DNA of 64,000 nt from Halomonas ventosae (GTDB lineage: Bacteria; Pseudomonadota; Gammaproteobacteria; Pseudomonadales; Halomonadaceae). The notes beneath the pieces were generated by a model. That model saw nothing but the letters and a program-made list of their open reading frames with translations. It was not told where the DNA came from and did not search any database. The stretch is from NCBI RefSeq assembly GCF_004363555.1, contig NZ_SNZJ01000010.1, forward strand, positions 62,001 to 126,000. The letters are read 5' to 3'. Position 1 is the stretch's first letter. The number at the start of each line of letters is the position of its first letter. The translations under genes were made by a program, and so were the position numbers. This document shows positions 37,028-44,643 of the stretch, piece by piece.

Positions 37028-37084
37028 CTTGTGTGTCCTTTGCTGTTGAACGGGATTAAAAACTGGACAGCTAACAACCACCCA

Positions 37085-37165
37085 CGCATATCAGCACTCC
37101 TCCCAGGTCCCCGAGGGTGCGTATTACCTCACCTACACGATCTTGGACAGGATCAGCGCCCCACA
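37085..37165 (-). pseudogene. Remnant of a second copy of the DUF1254-associated membrane protein
   Basis: On the minus strand the bases read GGGGCGCTGATCCTGTCC, then AAGATCGTGTAGGTGAGG and GGGGACCTGGG. This matches the segment GALILSKVVLVMQHVPLGTW of the gene at 33614-34135 but contains stop codons. It lies immediately outside the 5' boundary of the DUF1254 cassette. Confidence 0.65.
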
Positions 37166-37339
37166 GCCGAAGCGGCGCCCTTTCACAGCAGTAGCCGTAT
37201 GACGACTCCTGTGCCTTCCGACCAGGAATGACATGCCTCGCTATCGAGCCGAATGCGGCTTTTTTCAGCAATGGCTAGTTATCGGTACGCCTGAAATCGG
37301 GAGCCGAATGTTGATGGCACACGACTCGTCGCTGGAAAA

Positions 37340-37386
37340 AGCCTAGGCACTTGGCCTGGTAGGCGGTAGTTGGACCTTGGTCCCAT
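37340..37386 (-). promoter_or_regulatory. Island promoter element 2 (upstream of DUF1254 cassette)
   Basis: On the minus strand ATGGGACCAAGGTCCAA (37386-37370) contains the perfect palindrome GGACC-AA-GGTCC read as GGACCAAGGTCC, followed after 22 nt by CCTAGGCT (37347-37340). It would drive the cassette array. Confidence 0.7.
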
Positions 37387-37581
37387 CGCGTTTCATCGCG
37401 GCCCTGTCGGAAACATAGGGTTGGCAAAGGCTTCTTCGCTCCGTGCCGCTCTCAGCGCCTGGCGTTGGGTAGAAGTTGAAAACACGTACCATCGACACAC
37501 TGCCGATCATCGACTGGCTCTTTCGGAAAGTGGGCAACGGCTGATCCGCGCTGGCCGAATCGCCAGGCACGAAAATGCTGA
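37387..37581. other. Divergent region between promoter elements 2 and 3
   Basis: About 195 bases separating oppositely facing copies of the island promoter element. No gene is supported; a minus-strand reading frame here has no ribosome site or family resemblance. Confidence 0.4.
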
Positions 37582-37627
37582 GTGGGACCAAGGGCCAATG
37601 ACGCCAGGACTGGAAAAGGTCTAAACC
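37582..37627 (+). promoter_or_regulatory. Island promoter element 3 (upstream of the regulatory operon)
   Basis: GTGGGACCAAGGGCCAA (37582-37598) followed after 21 nt by TCTAAACC (37620-37627). This would place transcription start near 37634, 20 bases before the TTG start of the receiver gene, suggesting that the two-component system controls itself. Confidence 0.68.
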
Positions 37628-37654
37628 TTCTAGTTCATGCAGGAGGGCCAAGAG

Positions 37655-38053
37655 TTGGCATCGAATCGCTCAGATGTGTCCGTGTTCGTGGTCGATGACG
37701 ATGCTTCCGTGCGTCGTAGCCTGTTGCGACTGCTAGGCGCCGCCGGGTTCCAGGTCGCCGTTTTCGACGCTCCCGACCACTTTCTCGACGCCGTGCGTTT
37801 CAACAAGACAGATAGTTGCTGCCTGCTCCTGGATATCACCATGCCGGGTTCAAGCGGGCTACTGACGATCGAACGCATGCGTCAGCGGGGCATTGACATA
37901 CCAGTGATTGCCCTCTCGGCGACTGACGACGAGCTCACCCGCCGAATGGCCAAACGCCGCGGGGCAAAACTGTTCTTCAGCAAGCCTGTCGACGACAAGG
38001 CATTGCTCGACGCCATCGAGTGGGTGACCGCGTTGAACCAGAACGATGGCTGA
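37655..38053 (+). CDS. Stand-alone receiver-domain response regulator
   Basis: A single CheY-like receiver domain of 132 residues with no output domain. The acidic pair is in VFVVDDDASVRRSL, phospho-acceptor Asp60 in CCLLLDITMPGSSG, the conserved Ser/Thr in ALSAT and the Lys in LFFSKPVDD. The TTG at 37655 is chosen because AGGAGG lies 8 bases upstream; an in-frame ATG at 37637 has no ribosome site and coincides with the predicted transcription start. The sequence resembles the receiver half of FixJ-type regulators. It could modulate the kinase encoded 266 bases downstream. Confidence 0.85.
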   Translation: MASNRSDVSVFVVDDDASVRRSLLRLLGAAGFQVAVFDAPDHFLDAVRFNKTDSCCLLLDITMPGSSGLLTIERMRQRGIDIPVIALSATDDELTRRMAKRRGAKLFFSKPVDDKALLDAIEWVTALNQNDG

Positions 38054-38318
38054 TGCAATGGACGAGTCGGCACCCACAACGGGCTGGCATGGAGCCCGGG
38101 GGCGCCCGACATTCGGGCCCATCTCGATATCACGGAAGGCGACGCACGCCCTCCCCATCGCCGCCCCTCCCCTTCAGGCGCTGATTCCCTGGTGGTCGGC
38201 CAGGGTGATGACGACTTGATCTGCATCAACACCCTATTGGGAATCTGGGCTAGTCTGGAAGGAATTCGGGGCAAGCATCGCTGCCAACCTTGGTGGCGGT
38301 GCTTGTGAGGTGCCCAAT
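38054..38318. other. Intergenic stretch before the sensor kinase gene
   Basis: About 265 bases with no protein-like frame. No copy of the island promoter element is present, so read-through from 37582 or an unrecognised promoter must serve the kinase. Confidence 0.4.
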
Positions 38319-40130
38319 ATGCAGGACGAGATCTACGCGTCAGCCCTCTTCGTGCTGGCGGGCGTGTGGCTGTTCGGGGCTTTCCACCACGGGATGTTGA
38401 GCCGTGGGCGACAAGTCGAGCGCTCCCAGCAGCTGTTTGCCGTCTTCTGCGCGCTGATGGCCGGACATCTCGCCGTGCGAGCCATCGGCCATCACACGCT
38501 TTCGTATGATGCCCTCACGGGCGGGTGGCGCGCCGAGGTCATCACCGCCGCAATGGCGTTCGCCGTCTTGCCCTGGTTCCTGGTCGAATTCACCAACGCT
38601 CGGCCCCGATGGCCGCGTATCGCGCTGAGTCTCTACGTCCTGATCATTGCGCTCGGCGTGGCTGGTGTTCCCGCCACGGGGCCTCTTGCCGATGGCTTGG
38701 CCCCTTGGCATGCCGCGGAACAACCGGAGGCCCCACTCTCTGCCCCCACCCTCCTCTATACCGCCCTGCTCCTGGGGCTGGTAACGGCCCAGCTTGACGG
38801 CATCCTCGCCTGCCGACGGCGGTATCGGTCGGGGACGGCAGGCCGCCACCTGGCAGTCGGCGTGGCACTCGCCGTGTTCACCGTGGGTACCCTGCTCGAG
38901 CTGATGCGCTTGCTGAAGCTGGCGGACACCTCCCCGGCCTTCGAGCTGAGTCTGCTTCCCGCGCTCGTGCTGATGAGCGCGGCGGTAGGACAAGATCAGC
39001 GCCTGAACTGGATGCAGGCGCTGCTGGACCACGTCCCGGCGATGATCACCCTGAAGGACCGGAATCGACGGTATCTGCTCGCCAACAAGGCATTCACGGA
39101 TGAGTACCGTCTTGACACGGCCAGGCTGCGGGGTCGCACGGATCGGCAGCTATTCCCGGGCCAGGATCTCACGACGAGCCACCAGGCCGACACCGATACC
39201 TTCACGAAGGGGGACGAAGTGGAGACGGAGGAGAGGGTGCAGTCACCGGATGGTATCCGCTTCCTGCGCTCGCGGCGCTTCCCCGTATTCGATTCCAACG
39301 ACCACATCTGGGCCTACGGCTGCGTCTCGGAGGATGTGACAGCCTCGCGGAATGCCGACCTGGAAGCGCTCGAGCTTCGCCAGCAACTCACGCACATGGA
39401 GCGGGTCACACGACTCGACGCGATCAGCGCCTCCCTCGCCCACGAACTCATGCAGCCGCTCACCGCAACCCTGAGCAACGCTCAGGCGGGACTGCGACTT
39501 CTGGAGGCTCACCCCTTGTCGATGGAGCCTATCCGCGAAGTGTTGGCCGACATCGCCGCTGATGCAAAGCGTGCGAGCCAGATAGTGAGAACCTTGCGGG
39601 ATATGACGCGACACACGCCATCACCGCACGAGCCAGACGACCTCTCGGAGGCGGTACGCGAGGTTCTCGACATGCTGGGTGCCGAAATGGCACTGAAAGG
39701 TGTTGTCTGCCGCAGGAACCTCGAACCGAGTTGCATCGCGACAGCGAACAAGCCGCAGATCCAGCAAGTCCTTCTCAACCTGCTGCTCAACGCCATCCAC
39801 GCCGTGGAACAGCAGCCCGAAGGGTCCCGCCGGGTCGATGTACGCGCCGAGTTGGATGAGTCCGGGGCGGTGCAGGTTTCGGTACGGGATAGCGGGCAGG
39901 GCATACCGGCTTCCGAGATGCACCGCCTCTTCACCCCCTTCTACAGCACCAAGCCGGAGGGCATGGGAATCGGGCTGGCCGTCTGTCGCAACATCATCGA
40001 ATGGCAGGACGGGCGCATCTGGGCAGAGAGTAACGAGCCGGAGCCAGGTACCACCTTCCGGTTTACGTTACCCGCCCAAGAGTCGCAATTCGCGAGTCAG
40101 CGCGCCGAAGGACGAGGCAACAGGTCATGA
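38319..40130 (+). CDS. Membrane PAS-domain sensor histidine kinase, FixL/StyS-like
   Basis: A 603-residue kinase. About seven hydrophobic segments occupy residues 5-225, followed by a PAS domain (about 235-345; LLDHVPAMITLKDRNRRYLLANKAF). The HisKA-type helix has SLAHELMQPLTATLSNAQAG (His codon at 39441), and HATPase_c has LLNLLLNAIHAVEQ, RDSGQGIP and GMGIGLAVCRNIIEWQDG. The H-box with LMQPL is typical of the FixL/DctB group. The ATG at 38319 follows GAGGTG; a GTG at 38310 is the alternative. The stop overlaps the next gene (ATGA), pairing it with the FixJ-like regulator. Confidence 0.9.
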   Translation: MQDEIYASALFVLAGVWLFGAFHHGMLSRGRQVERSQQLFAVFCALMAGHLAVRAIGHHTLSYDALTGGWRAEVITAAMAFAVLPWFLVEFTNARPRWPRIALSLYVLIIALGVAGVPATGPLADGLAPWHAAEQPEAPLSAPTLLYTALLLGLVTAQLDGILACRRRYRSGTAGRHLAVGVALAVFTVGTLLELMRLLKLADTSPAFELSLLPALVLMSAAVGQDQRLNWMQALLDHVPAMITLKDRNRRYLLANKAFTDEYRLDTARLRGRTDRQLFPGQDLTTSHQADTDTFTKGDEVETEERVQSPDGIRFLRSRRFPVFDSNDHIWAYGCVSEDVTASRNADLEALELRQQLTHMERVTRLDAISASLAHELMQPLTATLSNAQAGLRLLEAHPLSMEPIREVLADIAADAKRASQIVRTLRDMTRHTPSPHEPDDLSEAVREVLDMLGAEMALKGVVCRRNLEPSCIATANKPQIQQVLLNLLLNAIHAVEQQPEGSRRVDVRAELDESGAVQVSVRDSGQGIPASEMHRLFTPFYSTKPEGMGIGLAVCRNIIEWQDGRIWAESNEPEPGTTFRFTLPAQESQFASQRAEGRGNRS

Positions 40131-40780
40131 CGAACCAGGCAACGAGCGAGCCTCGGGTGTACGTTGTCGAGGATGACGACAGCGTTCGTCGGTCCCTCGG
40201 GCGACTTCTCATGGCCAACGGCTACGCGGTGGCCTGTCATGAAAGCGCCGAGAGCATGCTCACGACGCTGCCGAAGAATTCCACGGGATGCGCCCTGTTA
40301 GATATTGGCTTACCGGACATGGACGGGGTTCAACTGCAAGCCTTACTGGCCACCCACAGTCCGGCGTTGGCAGTGATCTTCCTCACGGGCAACGGCGAAC
40401 TTGGTGCCGCCGTCAACGGCATGAAGCATGGCGCCGTCGACTACCTCATCAAGCCGGCCTCCGAGGAGACGCTTCTTCCGGTAGTCCGCGAAGCCCTGCG
40501 GCGAAGTGCCTGCACACTGGCGAGGCTGGCCGCCGAGCAGCGGGTCTGCGAGGCGATGGCTCGGCTCACCCGACGCGAACTTGAAGTCTTGGAACATGTG
40601 GTCGGTGGATGGCTCAACAAGCAGATTGCCGCGGACCTCGGCATTGCCGAGAAGACCGTGAAGGTGCACCGCAGCCGGGTCATGGCGAAGATGCGCGTCC
40701 GCAGCGTGGCAGAGTTGGCGAGACAGTGTCAGATGCTCGGCATTGTCGGCCCGCACTTGCCGGAAGAACCTCCGGAGTGA
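40127..40780 (+). CDS. FixJ/StyR-like response regulator with LuxR-type HTH
   Basis: A 217-residue regulator: receiver domain with VVEDDDSVRRSLGRLL, phospho-acceptor Asp59 in CALLDIGLPDMDG and Lys in YLIKPASEE. A LuxR-type HTH (about 145-205) has LTRRELEVLEHVVGGWLNKQIAADLGIAEKTVKVHRSRVMAKM split over these residues. It is translated with the kinase through a 4-base overlap. The related StyR binds a palindrome with an ACCATGGT core; the island promoter elements have ACCAAGGT, so this protein is the natural candidate to bind them. Confidence 0.93.
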   Translation: MTNQATSEPRVYVVEDDDSVRRSLGRLLMANGYAVACHESAESMLTTLPKNSTGCALLDIGLPDMDGVQLQALLATHSPALAVIFLTGNGELGAAVNGMKHGAVDYLIKPASEETLLPVVREALRRSACTLARLAAEQRVCEAMARLTRRELEVLEHVVGGWLNKQIAADLGIAEKTVKVHRSRVMAKMRVRSVAELARQCQMLGIVGPHLPEEPPE

Positions 40781-40917
40781 CTCACGGCCACCAGTTAACG
40801 AGCCTGAATACGGCCATACTCGCCGCGCTACTGTGCTTGGTCATGGCGGTCAACAGCGTGGTATGGAAGACCGCCTTGGTAATACCGACACCGACGCGAG
40901 AAGTGGTCATGGGATAG
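40777..40917 (+). CDS. Possible 46-residue single-TM small protein
   Basis: A GTG start overlaps the regulator stop (GTGA). The product has a polar N-terminus (THGHQLTSLN), one hydrophobic helix (TAILAALLCLVMAVNSVVW) and a short tail (PTPTREVVMG). Translational coupling and the clean membrane segment support it; no family is known. Confidence 0.4.
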   Translation: MTHGHQLTSLNTAILAALLCLVMAVNSVVWKTALVIPTPTREVVMG

Positions 40918-41180
40918 GCTCCTCAACCGTGGGCAGGGCAGTGGCCCTCACTTCTGTCATTGGGGCGCAACAGCGCCTGTATCGGGTGGGGAGGGCTCTA
41001 CCCCATTGCTTCGCCCGCAGGGTCACCCGTACCAACCCAAGGCTCGCTTCCTGCTGGTGGGCAGCCTTGACCGGGTGAGGTTGGCTGCCCACAAGACTCC
41101 AAAGACAACCGCCCCGGCTGCTCATAGCCGATGTACGAGTGACCAGACTCCTTCTGGCGCACGAATTATGCAGGATCAAG
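40918..41180. other. Intergenic stretch before the beta-barrel gene
   Basis: About 260 bases without a supported gene, ending at island promoter element 4. Confidence 0.4.
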
Positions 41181-41225
41181 TAGGGCCAAGGTCCAATGAA
41201 CGCTTCCGCCTGAATGCTCTATACC
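41181..41225 (+). promoter_or_regulatory. Island promoter element 4 (upstream of the beta-barrel gene)
   Basis: TAGGGCCAAGGTCCAA (41181-41196) followed after exactly 21 nt by TCTATACC (41218-41225). The predicted start of transcription is about 30 bases before the ATG at 41263. Confidence 0.68.
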
Positions 41226-41262
41226 TAAATTCTGGCATCTGGAGTGAACTGAGGGATCTCAA

Positions 41263-41994
41263 ATGCGAACGATCATTCCTACGGTTATCGTAGCCGGGGT
41301 AGCGACAATCGGGTCGGTCTGGTTTTCAACAGCGCATGCTCAGTGGAGTGGTGAAATCACTCCCTACCTCTGGGCGGCGGGTATTGACGGTGATGCGACG
41401 GTTCAAGGTAATGACGTCGAGATCGATGTTGGCTTTGATGACCTTCTCGACAACACTGACCTCGCCGGTTCGGTACTGGGGGTGCTGAGACGGGATAGGT
41501 TGGTGTTCTGGGGCCAGGTTGACTACTTCAGCCTGAGCACTGGTGCAGTGGATACGCCATCCGGCGCGAGCGCTGAGCTGGAGACCGATTCCGTCATCTG
41601 GACGCTGGCGGCGGGCTACCAATTTGATGGCTGGATGCCTGGCCAGCACGTCGACGTCATGTTGGGTGCACGGCAACTTTCTCTGGACAACGAGCTTTCC
41701 ATCAGCGGCGTTGGTACCTTCACGCGTGACAAGGACTATACGGATGCTGTGGTGGTGGTTCGGCCCAGCTTGCCGATCAACGAGCGCTGGCTTTTCAACC
41801 CCACGCTCTCCTTCGGTACAGGGGATTCCGATAGCACGTGGGAACTCTGGCCGCAGTTCCAGTACAAGATTACGGACACCTGGGCGGCACGCATCGGTTA
41901 CCGCCGTCTCCACTACGACATTGAGGGAGACGCCGGGAACGAGTTCGATGCCGCGTTTCATGGCTTAGTGGTCGGCTTTGGCGGATTGTTCTGA
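41263..41994 (+). CDS. Outer-membrane beta-barrel protein of unknown function
   Basis: A 243-residue protein with a signal peptide (about 1-26, ending STAHA). Alternating beta-strand patterns follow (WSGEITPYLWAAGIDGDATV, VDYFSLSTGAV, WAARIGYRRLHYDI) with a C-terminal FHGLVVGFGGLF ending in Phe, the outer-membrane assembly signal. Aspartate-rich loops are conspicuous. It stands directly behind promoter element 4 and is the only gene of that unit, suggesting a pore or surface protein in the island regulon. Confidence 0.8.
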   Translation: MRTIIPTVIVAGVATIGSVWFSTAHAQWSGEITPYLWAAGIDGDATVQGNDVEIDVGFDDLLDNTDLAGSVLGVLRRDRLVFWGQVDYFSLSTGAVDTPSGASAELETDSVIWTLAAGYQFDGWMPGQHVDVMLGARQLSLDNELSISGVGTFTRDKDYTDAVVVVRPSLPINERWLFNPTLSFGTGDSDSTWELWPQFQYKITDTWAARIGYRRLHYDIEGDAGNEFDAAFHGLVVGFGGLF

Positions 41995-42379
41995 AGTTTT
42001 TCCCCTAGGACGCATCGAAGCGTGTGGCGTGCCTTGGTTCGGTACGCCATCGCTGGAGCGAAGGGGACAAGAGTTCACAAATCTGACCGCCCTGAAGTAG
42101 CGACCCGTCCCGCCAACAGTCGCGGAACGTCCAGCCGCGGGTCCACGACTGCATAATCAGAACTCATGTTCTTTTAGTCAATCTAAAAAGCTGAACTATT
42201 GCCAAATAAACAACAGCACTCTGGTTAGCATGTAGGCAAGGTTGCACGGCTCACAAAAATCTTAGAAGAACCATTTTGGAAAGGCGATCATAATGATTAA
42301 CTCAACCCAGAAAAAAGGGTTGGCTAAAAATCAAAGAAACAGTATTAAGTTACATTCAAACGTCAATGGAAGCCATTGA
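41995..42379. other. AT-rich intergenic stretch
   Basis: About 385 bases, the second half clearly AT-rich (poly-A and TTAAG tracts near 42170-42370). It probably holds the promoter of the glycine-zipper gene; no copy of the island element and no gene was seen. Confidence 0.45.
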
Positions 42380-42880
42380 ATGAACATTGTGCCACGAATT
42401 TTACTTGGGGTTTCGTTTCTATGCTTCGGGTTTTCCGTATCGGCCCAACAGTCAATTGTCTACCCAGCCAAGGGACAAACAGCAACACAACAAGCTAGTG
42501 ACGAGGCCGCTTGTCATGCATGGGCCAAGCAGTCAACAGGCATAGACCCTGCAGTCGTCACCCAAAGCCCCACTCCATCCTCGCCACAAGCTGGGACGAC
42601 ATCGGGCAGTGGCGGTGAGCGCTTTCGCGGCGCCGTGCGTGGAGCTGCGGGTGGCGCGCTGATTGGCGAAATCGCCAACGACGATGCCGGCGAAGGGGCC
42701 GCCATCGGCGCCGTGGTCGGCACCATGGCTGGGGGACGTCGGGCACGGCAGCAGCAACAGCAGATGCAGCAGCAACAGGTCCAGCAGCAGCAGACACATA
42801 GTCAGCAGCAACAGCAGATGGACACCTTCAGCCGCGCCTACGCCGCCTGCATGGAAGGGCGTGGCTACACCATCCGCTGA
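42380..42880 (+). CDS. Glycine-zipper exported protein with Gln-rich segment
   Basis: A 166-residue protein with a signal peptide (about 1-22, FCFGFSVSA then QQS), a YMGG-like glycine zipper (about 75-113; RGAVRGAAGGALIGEIANDDAGEGAAIGAVVG split by the loop), a Gln/Met-rich tract (about 115-147) and a C-terminal FSRAYAACMEGRGYTIR. The ending is shared by many small envelope proteins. Probably periplasmic or outer-membrane associated. The Gln tract is encoded by a CAG-rich stretch at about 42747-42820. Confidence 0.75.
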   Translation: MNIVPRILLGVSFLCFGFSVSAQQSIVYPAKGQTATQQASDEAACHAWAKQSTGIDPAVVTQSPTPSSPQAGTTSGSGGERFRGAVRGAAGGALIGEIANDDAGEGAAIGAVVGTMAGGRRARQQQQQMQQQQVQQQQTHSQQQQQMDTFSRAYAACMEGRGYTIR

Positions 42881-42948
42881 GTCACACGACACCGCTTCGG
42901 GATCATGCCCGGGCGACAGCAAAACGTGAGAAACACAAGGAGAGTCAG

Positions 42949-43596
42949 ATGAGAGTGTCATTCCACCTGCGACGTCTGGCGCTGGCCACAGGAACGTTGC
43001 TTGTCGCCCTGCAGGTTTCCATGGCCGGGGCGTCCGAGTTTATCGAGGAGATGCCCGAGCTTTCCCAGGACCCGGATCGTGCCGGGGCCATGATCTGGGA
43101 AAGCCCTGATTTCAGGAGAGAAGACTACACCCGGGTGATGATAGAGCCGATCACCATCTATATCAGTCCCGAGTCCAAGGAGAAGGGGCTCAGGGCCAAT
43201 GAGCTCAAGGCACTGGCAGACGGATTCGTGGAAGCGGTAACCATTTCACTGGAGCCGGAGGTTCCCGTGGTCAGTCAGCCTGGACCTGGAGTGCTCTACA
43301 TTCGTGCGGCTCTCGTTGACGTGAAAATGGATAACAAGAAGCGTGGCCTGATGGGGTATACCCCCATCGGTTTCGTTGTCACAGCGGCCGCCAATGCGGC
43401 GGGAGCACGCATCATCTTGAGCGATGCCGTCCTTGAGGTCGAAGTCCTTGACTCGGTCAGTGGCAAGCGGCTGGGGGTGCTGACCGACAAGGCACCGAGC
43501 TCAGCGGATGGCGAGAACCTCTCCTGGGACTCCATCAGCCAGACCCTCACCTACTATGCTGGGCGCTTCAAACAGCGCATGCAGATCGCGCAGTGA
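42949..43596 (+). CDS. DUF3313-family exported protein
   Basis: A 215-residue protein with a signal peptide (about 1-29, ending SMAGA) but no lipobox cysteine, although many DUF3313 proteins are lipoproteins. The domain shows WESPDFRREDYTRVMIEPITIYIS and a C-terminal WDSISQTLTYYAGRFKQRM. AAGGAGAG precedes the ATG. It is the first of several genes in the same direction ending with the PlpD-like gene. Function unknown. Confidence 0.82.
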   Translation: MRVSFHLRRLALATGTLLVALQVSMAGASEFIEEMPELSQDPDRAGAMIWESPDFRREDYTRVMIEPITIYISPESKEKGLRANELKALADGFVEAVTISLEPEVPVVSQPGPGVLYIRAALVDVKMDNKKRGLMGYTPIGFVVTAAANAAGARIILSDAVLEVEVLDSVSGKRLGVLTDKAPSSADGENLSWDSISQTLTYYAGRFKQRMQIAQ

Positions 43597-43765
43597 GTTC
43601 AAAAATGTGGCTGGAACGCGATCTTCCAGCTCTACGGGCCTCGAGCCCTGGTTCGATAAGGACCGGAGGCTCCGCGAGATTGAGCTGATGGAATAAACAG
43701 TCGACCAGCGAGGTGCAGCAGCTGCGACTGCTTGAGGCATGCTGAGGGGTACGGAGCAAAAAAAA
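43597..43765. other. Intergenic stretch, no gene recognised
   Basis: About 170 bases between the DUF3313 and barrel genes. Short frames are present but none has a ribosome site with a family resemblance. Confidence 0.35.
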
Positions 43766-44596
43766 ATGGCACTTAAAATTGATACCAAAGCTGGCAGTCG
43801 TCGCTACGCTGCCTGGGTTGCCACAATAGCGGTCGGCTGCGCCTTCACCATGGCCGCGACCGCCAGCGATGACCTGGAAATTGCCAAGAAGCTGAGTAAC
43901 CCGATTGCGTCCCTGACCAGCGTGCCCTTCCAATTCAATTACGACGAGAACATCGGCGTGACGGACAAGGGAAGCCGCTGGGTTCTTAACATACAGCCGG
44001 TGATCCCCTTCAGCCTGAATGCGGATTGGAATGTCATCTCCCGCACCATCCTGCCGCTGATCGACCAGCAGGATCTCCCACCCGGCACCGACGAGAGCGG
44101 CGTGGGGGATGTCTTCCAGAGCGTGTTCTTCTCGCCCAAGTCGCCGACGGCCGGTGGCTGGATCTGGGGGGCCGGGCCGGCGCTACTGCTGCCGACAGCC
44201 AGTGATGAATTGTTGGGTGCAGAGAAGTGGGCGGCGGGACCAACCGCCGTGGCCCTGAAGCAGCAGAACGGCTGGACCTATGGCGGACTGGTGAATCATG
44301 TCTGGTCGTTTGCAGGCGACGATGATCGCAATGACGTCAGTGCCACGTTCATGCAGCCCTTCCTGGCCTACACGACCCCGACGCTAACGACCCTAACCTT
44401 GAACAGCGAATCCACCTACGACTGGGAGGCCGAGGCGTGGTCGGTTCCGGTCAACCTGCTGGCCACCCAGCTGTTCCGTGTCGGTCAGCAGCCGATGTCC
44501 CTACAACTGGGAACACGCTACTGGGCAGATGCCCCTGAAGCTGGGCCCGACGGCTGGGGATGGCGTCTGACCTATACCCTGGTGTTTCCGAACTAG
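43766..44596 (+). CDS. Outer-membrane transporter-like barrel (neuromedin U annotated family)
   Basis: A 276-residue protein with a signal peptide (about 1-29, AFTMAATAS). A barrel-like body follows, with VPFQFNYDENIGVTDKGSRW, LNIQPVIPFSLNADWNVISRTILPLIDQ and FSPKSPTAGGWIWGAGPALLLPTASD. Such proteins are often annotated as neuromedin U, a misnomer, and belong with the phenol-degradation MetA-like barrels. The C-terminus GWGWRLTYTLVFPN lacks the final Phe. The ATG at 43766 has GGAG upstream and is preferred to an earlier in-frame ATG at 43739. Confidence 0.8.
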   Translation: MALKIDTKAGSRRYAAWVATIAVGCAFTMAATASDDLEIAKKLSNPIASLTSVPFQFNYDENIGVTDKGSRWVLNIQPVIPFSLNADWNVISRTILPLIDQQDLPPGTDESGVGDVFQSVFFSPKSPTAGGWIWGAGPALLLPTASDELLGAEKWAAGPTAVALKQQNGWTYGGLVNHVWSFAGDDDRNDVSATFMQPFLAYTTPTLTTLTLNSESTYDWEAEAWSVPVNLLATQLFRVGQQPMSLQLGTRYWADAPEAGPDGWGWRLTYTLVFPN

Positions 44597-44643
44597 CCCC
44601 GTACCGATGGATGGGTAGCCCATGACCTCGTGGAGAACCTGAC

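Larger units (their letters stand above)
34521..37075 (-). mobile_element. Integrase-less integron cassette array (CALIN): DUF1254 and DUF4239 cassettes
   Basis: Two complete cassettes in the same orientation. Cassette A runs from the core boundary GTTAGCT at 37075-37069 through the DUF1254 gene to attC 1. Its attC opens with AGCTAAC, the exact complement of the boundary, as required for a true cassette. Cassette B holds DUF4239 and ends in attC 2. The truncated DUF1254 gene following attC 2 looks like a third, broken cassette. No intI or attI was seen in the window. Confidence 0.72.

Noticed and set aside
37249-37266. Possible small terminator AGCCG-AATG-CGGCT plus T-run on the plus strand
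   Set aside because: Only a 5-bp stem, and no plus-strand gene ends upstream of it.
37343-37651. Minus-strand frame between the DUF1254 array and the regulatory operon
   Set aside because: It overlaps two oppositely directed promoter elements, lacks a ribosome site and shows no family resemblance.
42747-42820. CAG-rich repeats resembling an array
   Set aside because: In-frame glutamine codons in the glycine-zipper gene; no spacers or conserved repeat units, so not CRISPR.
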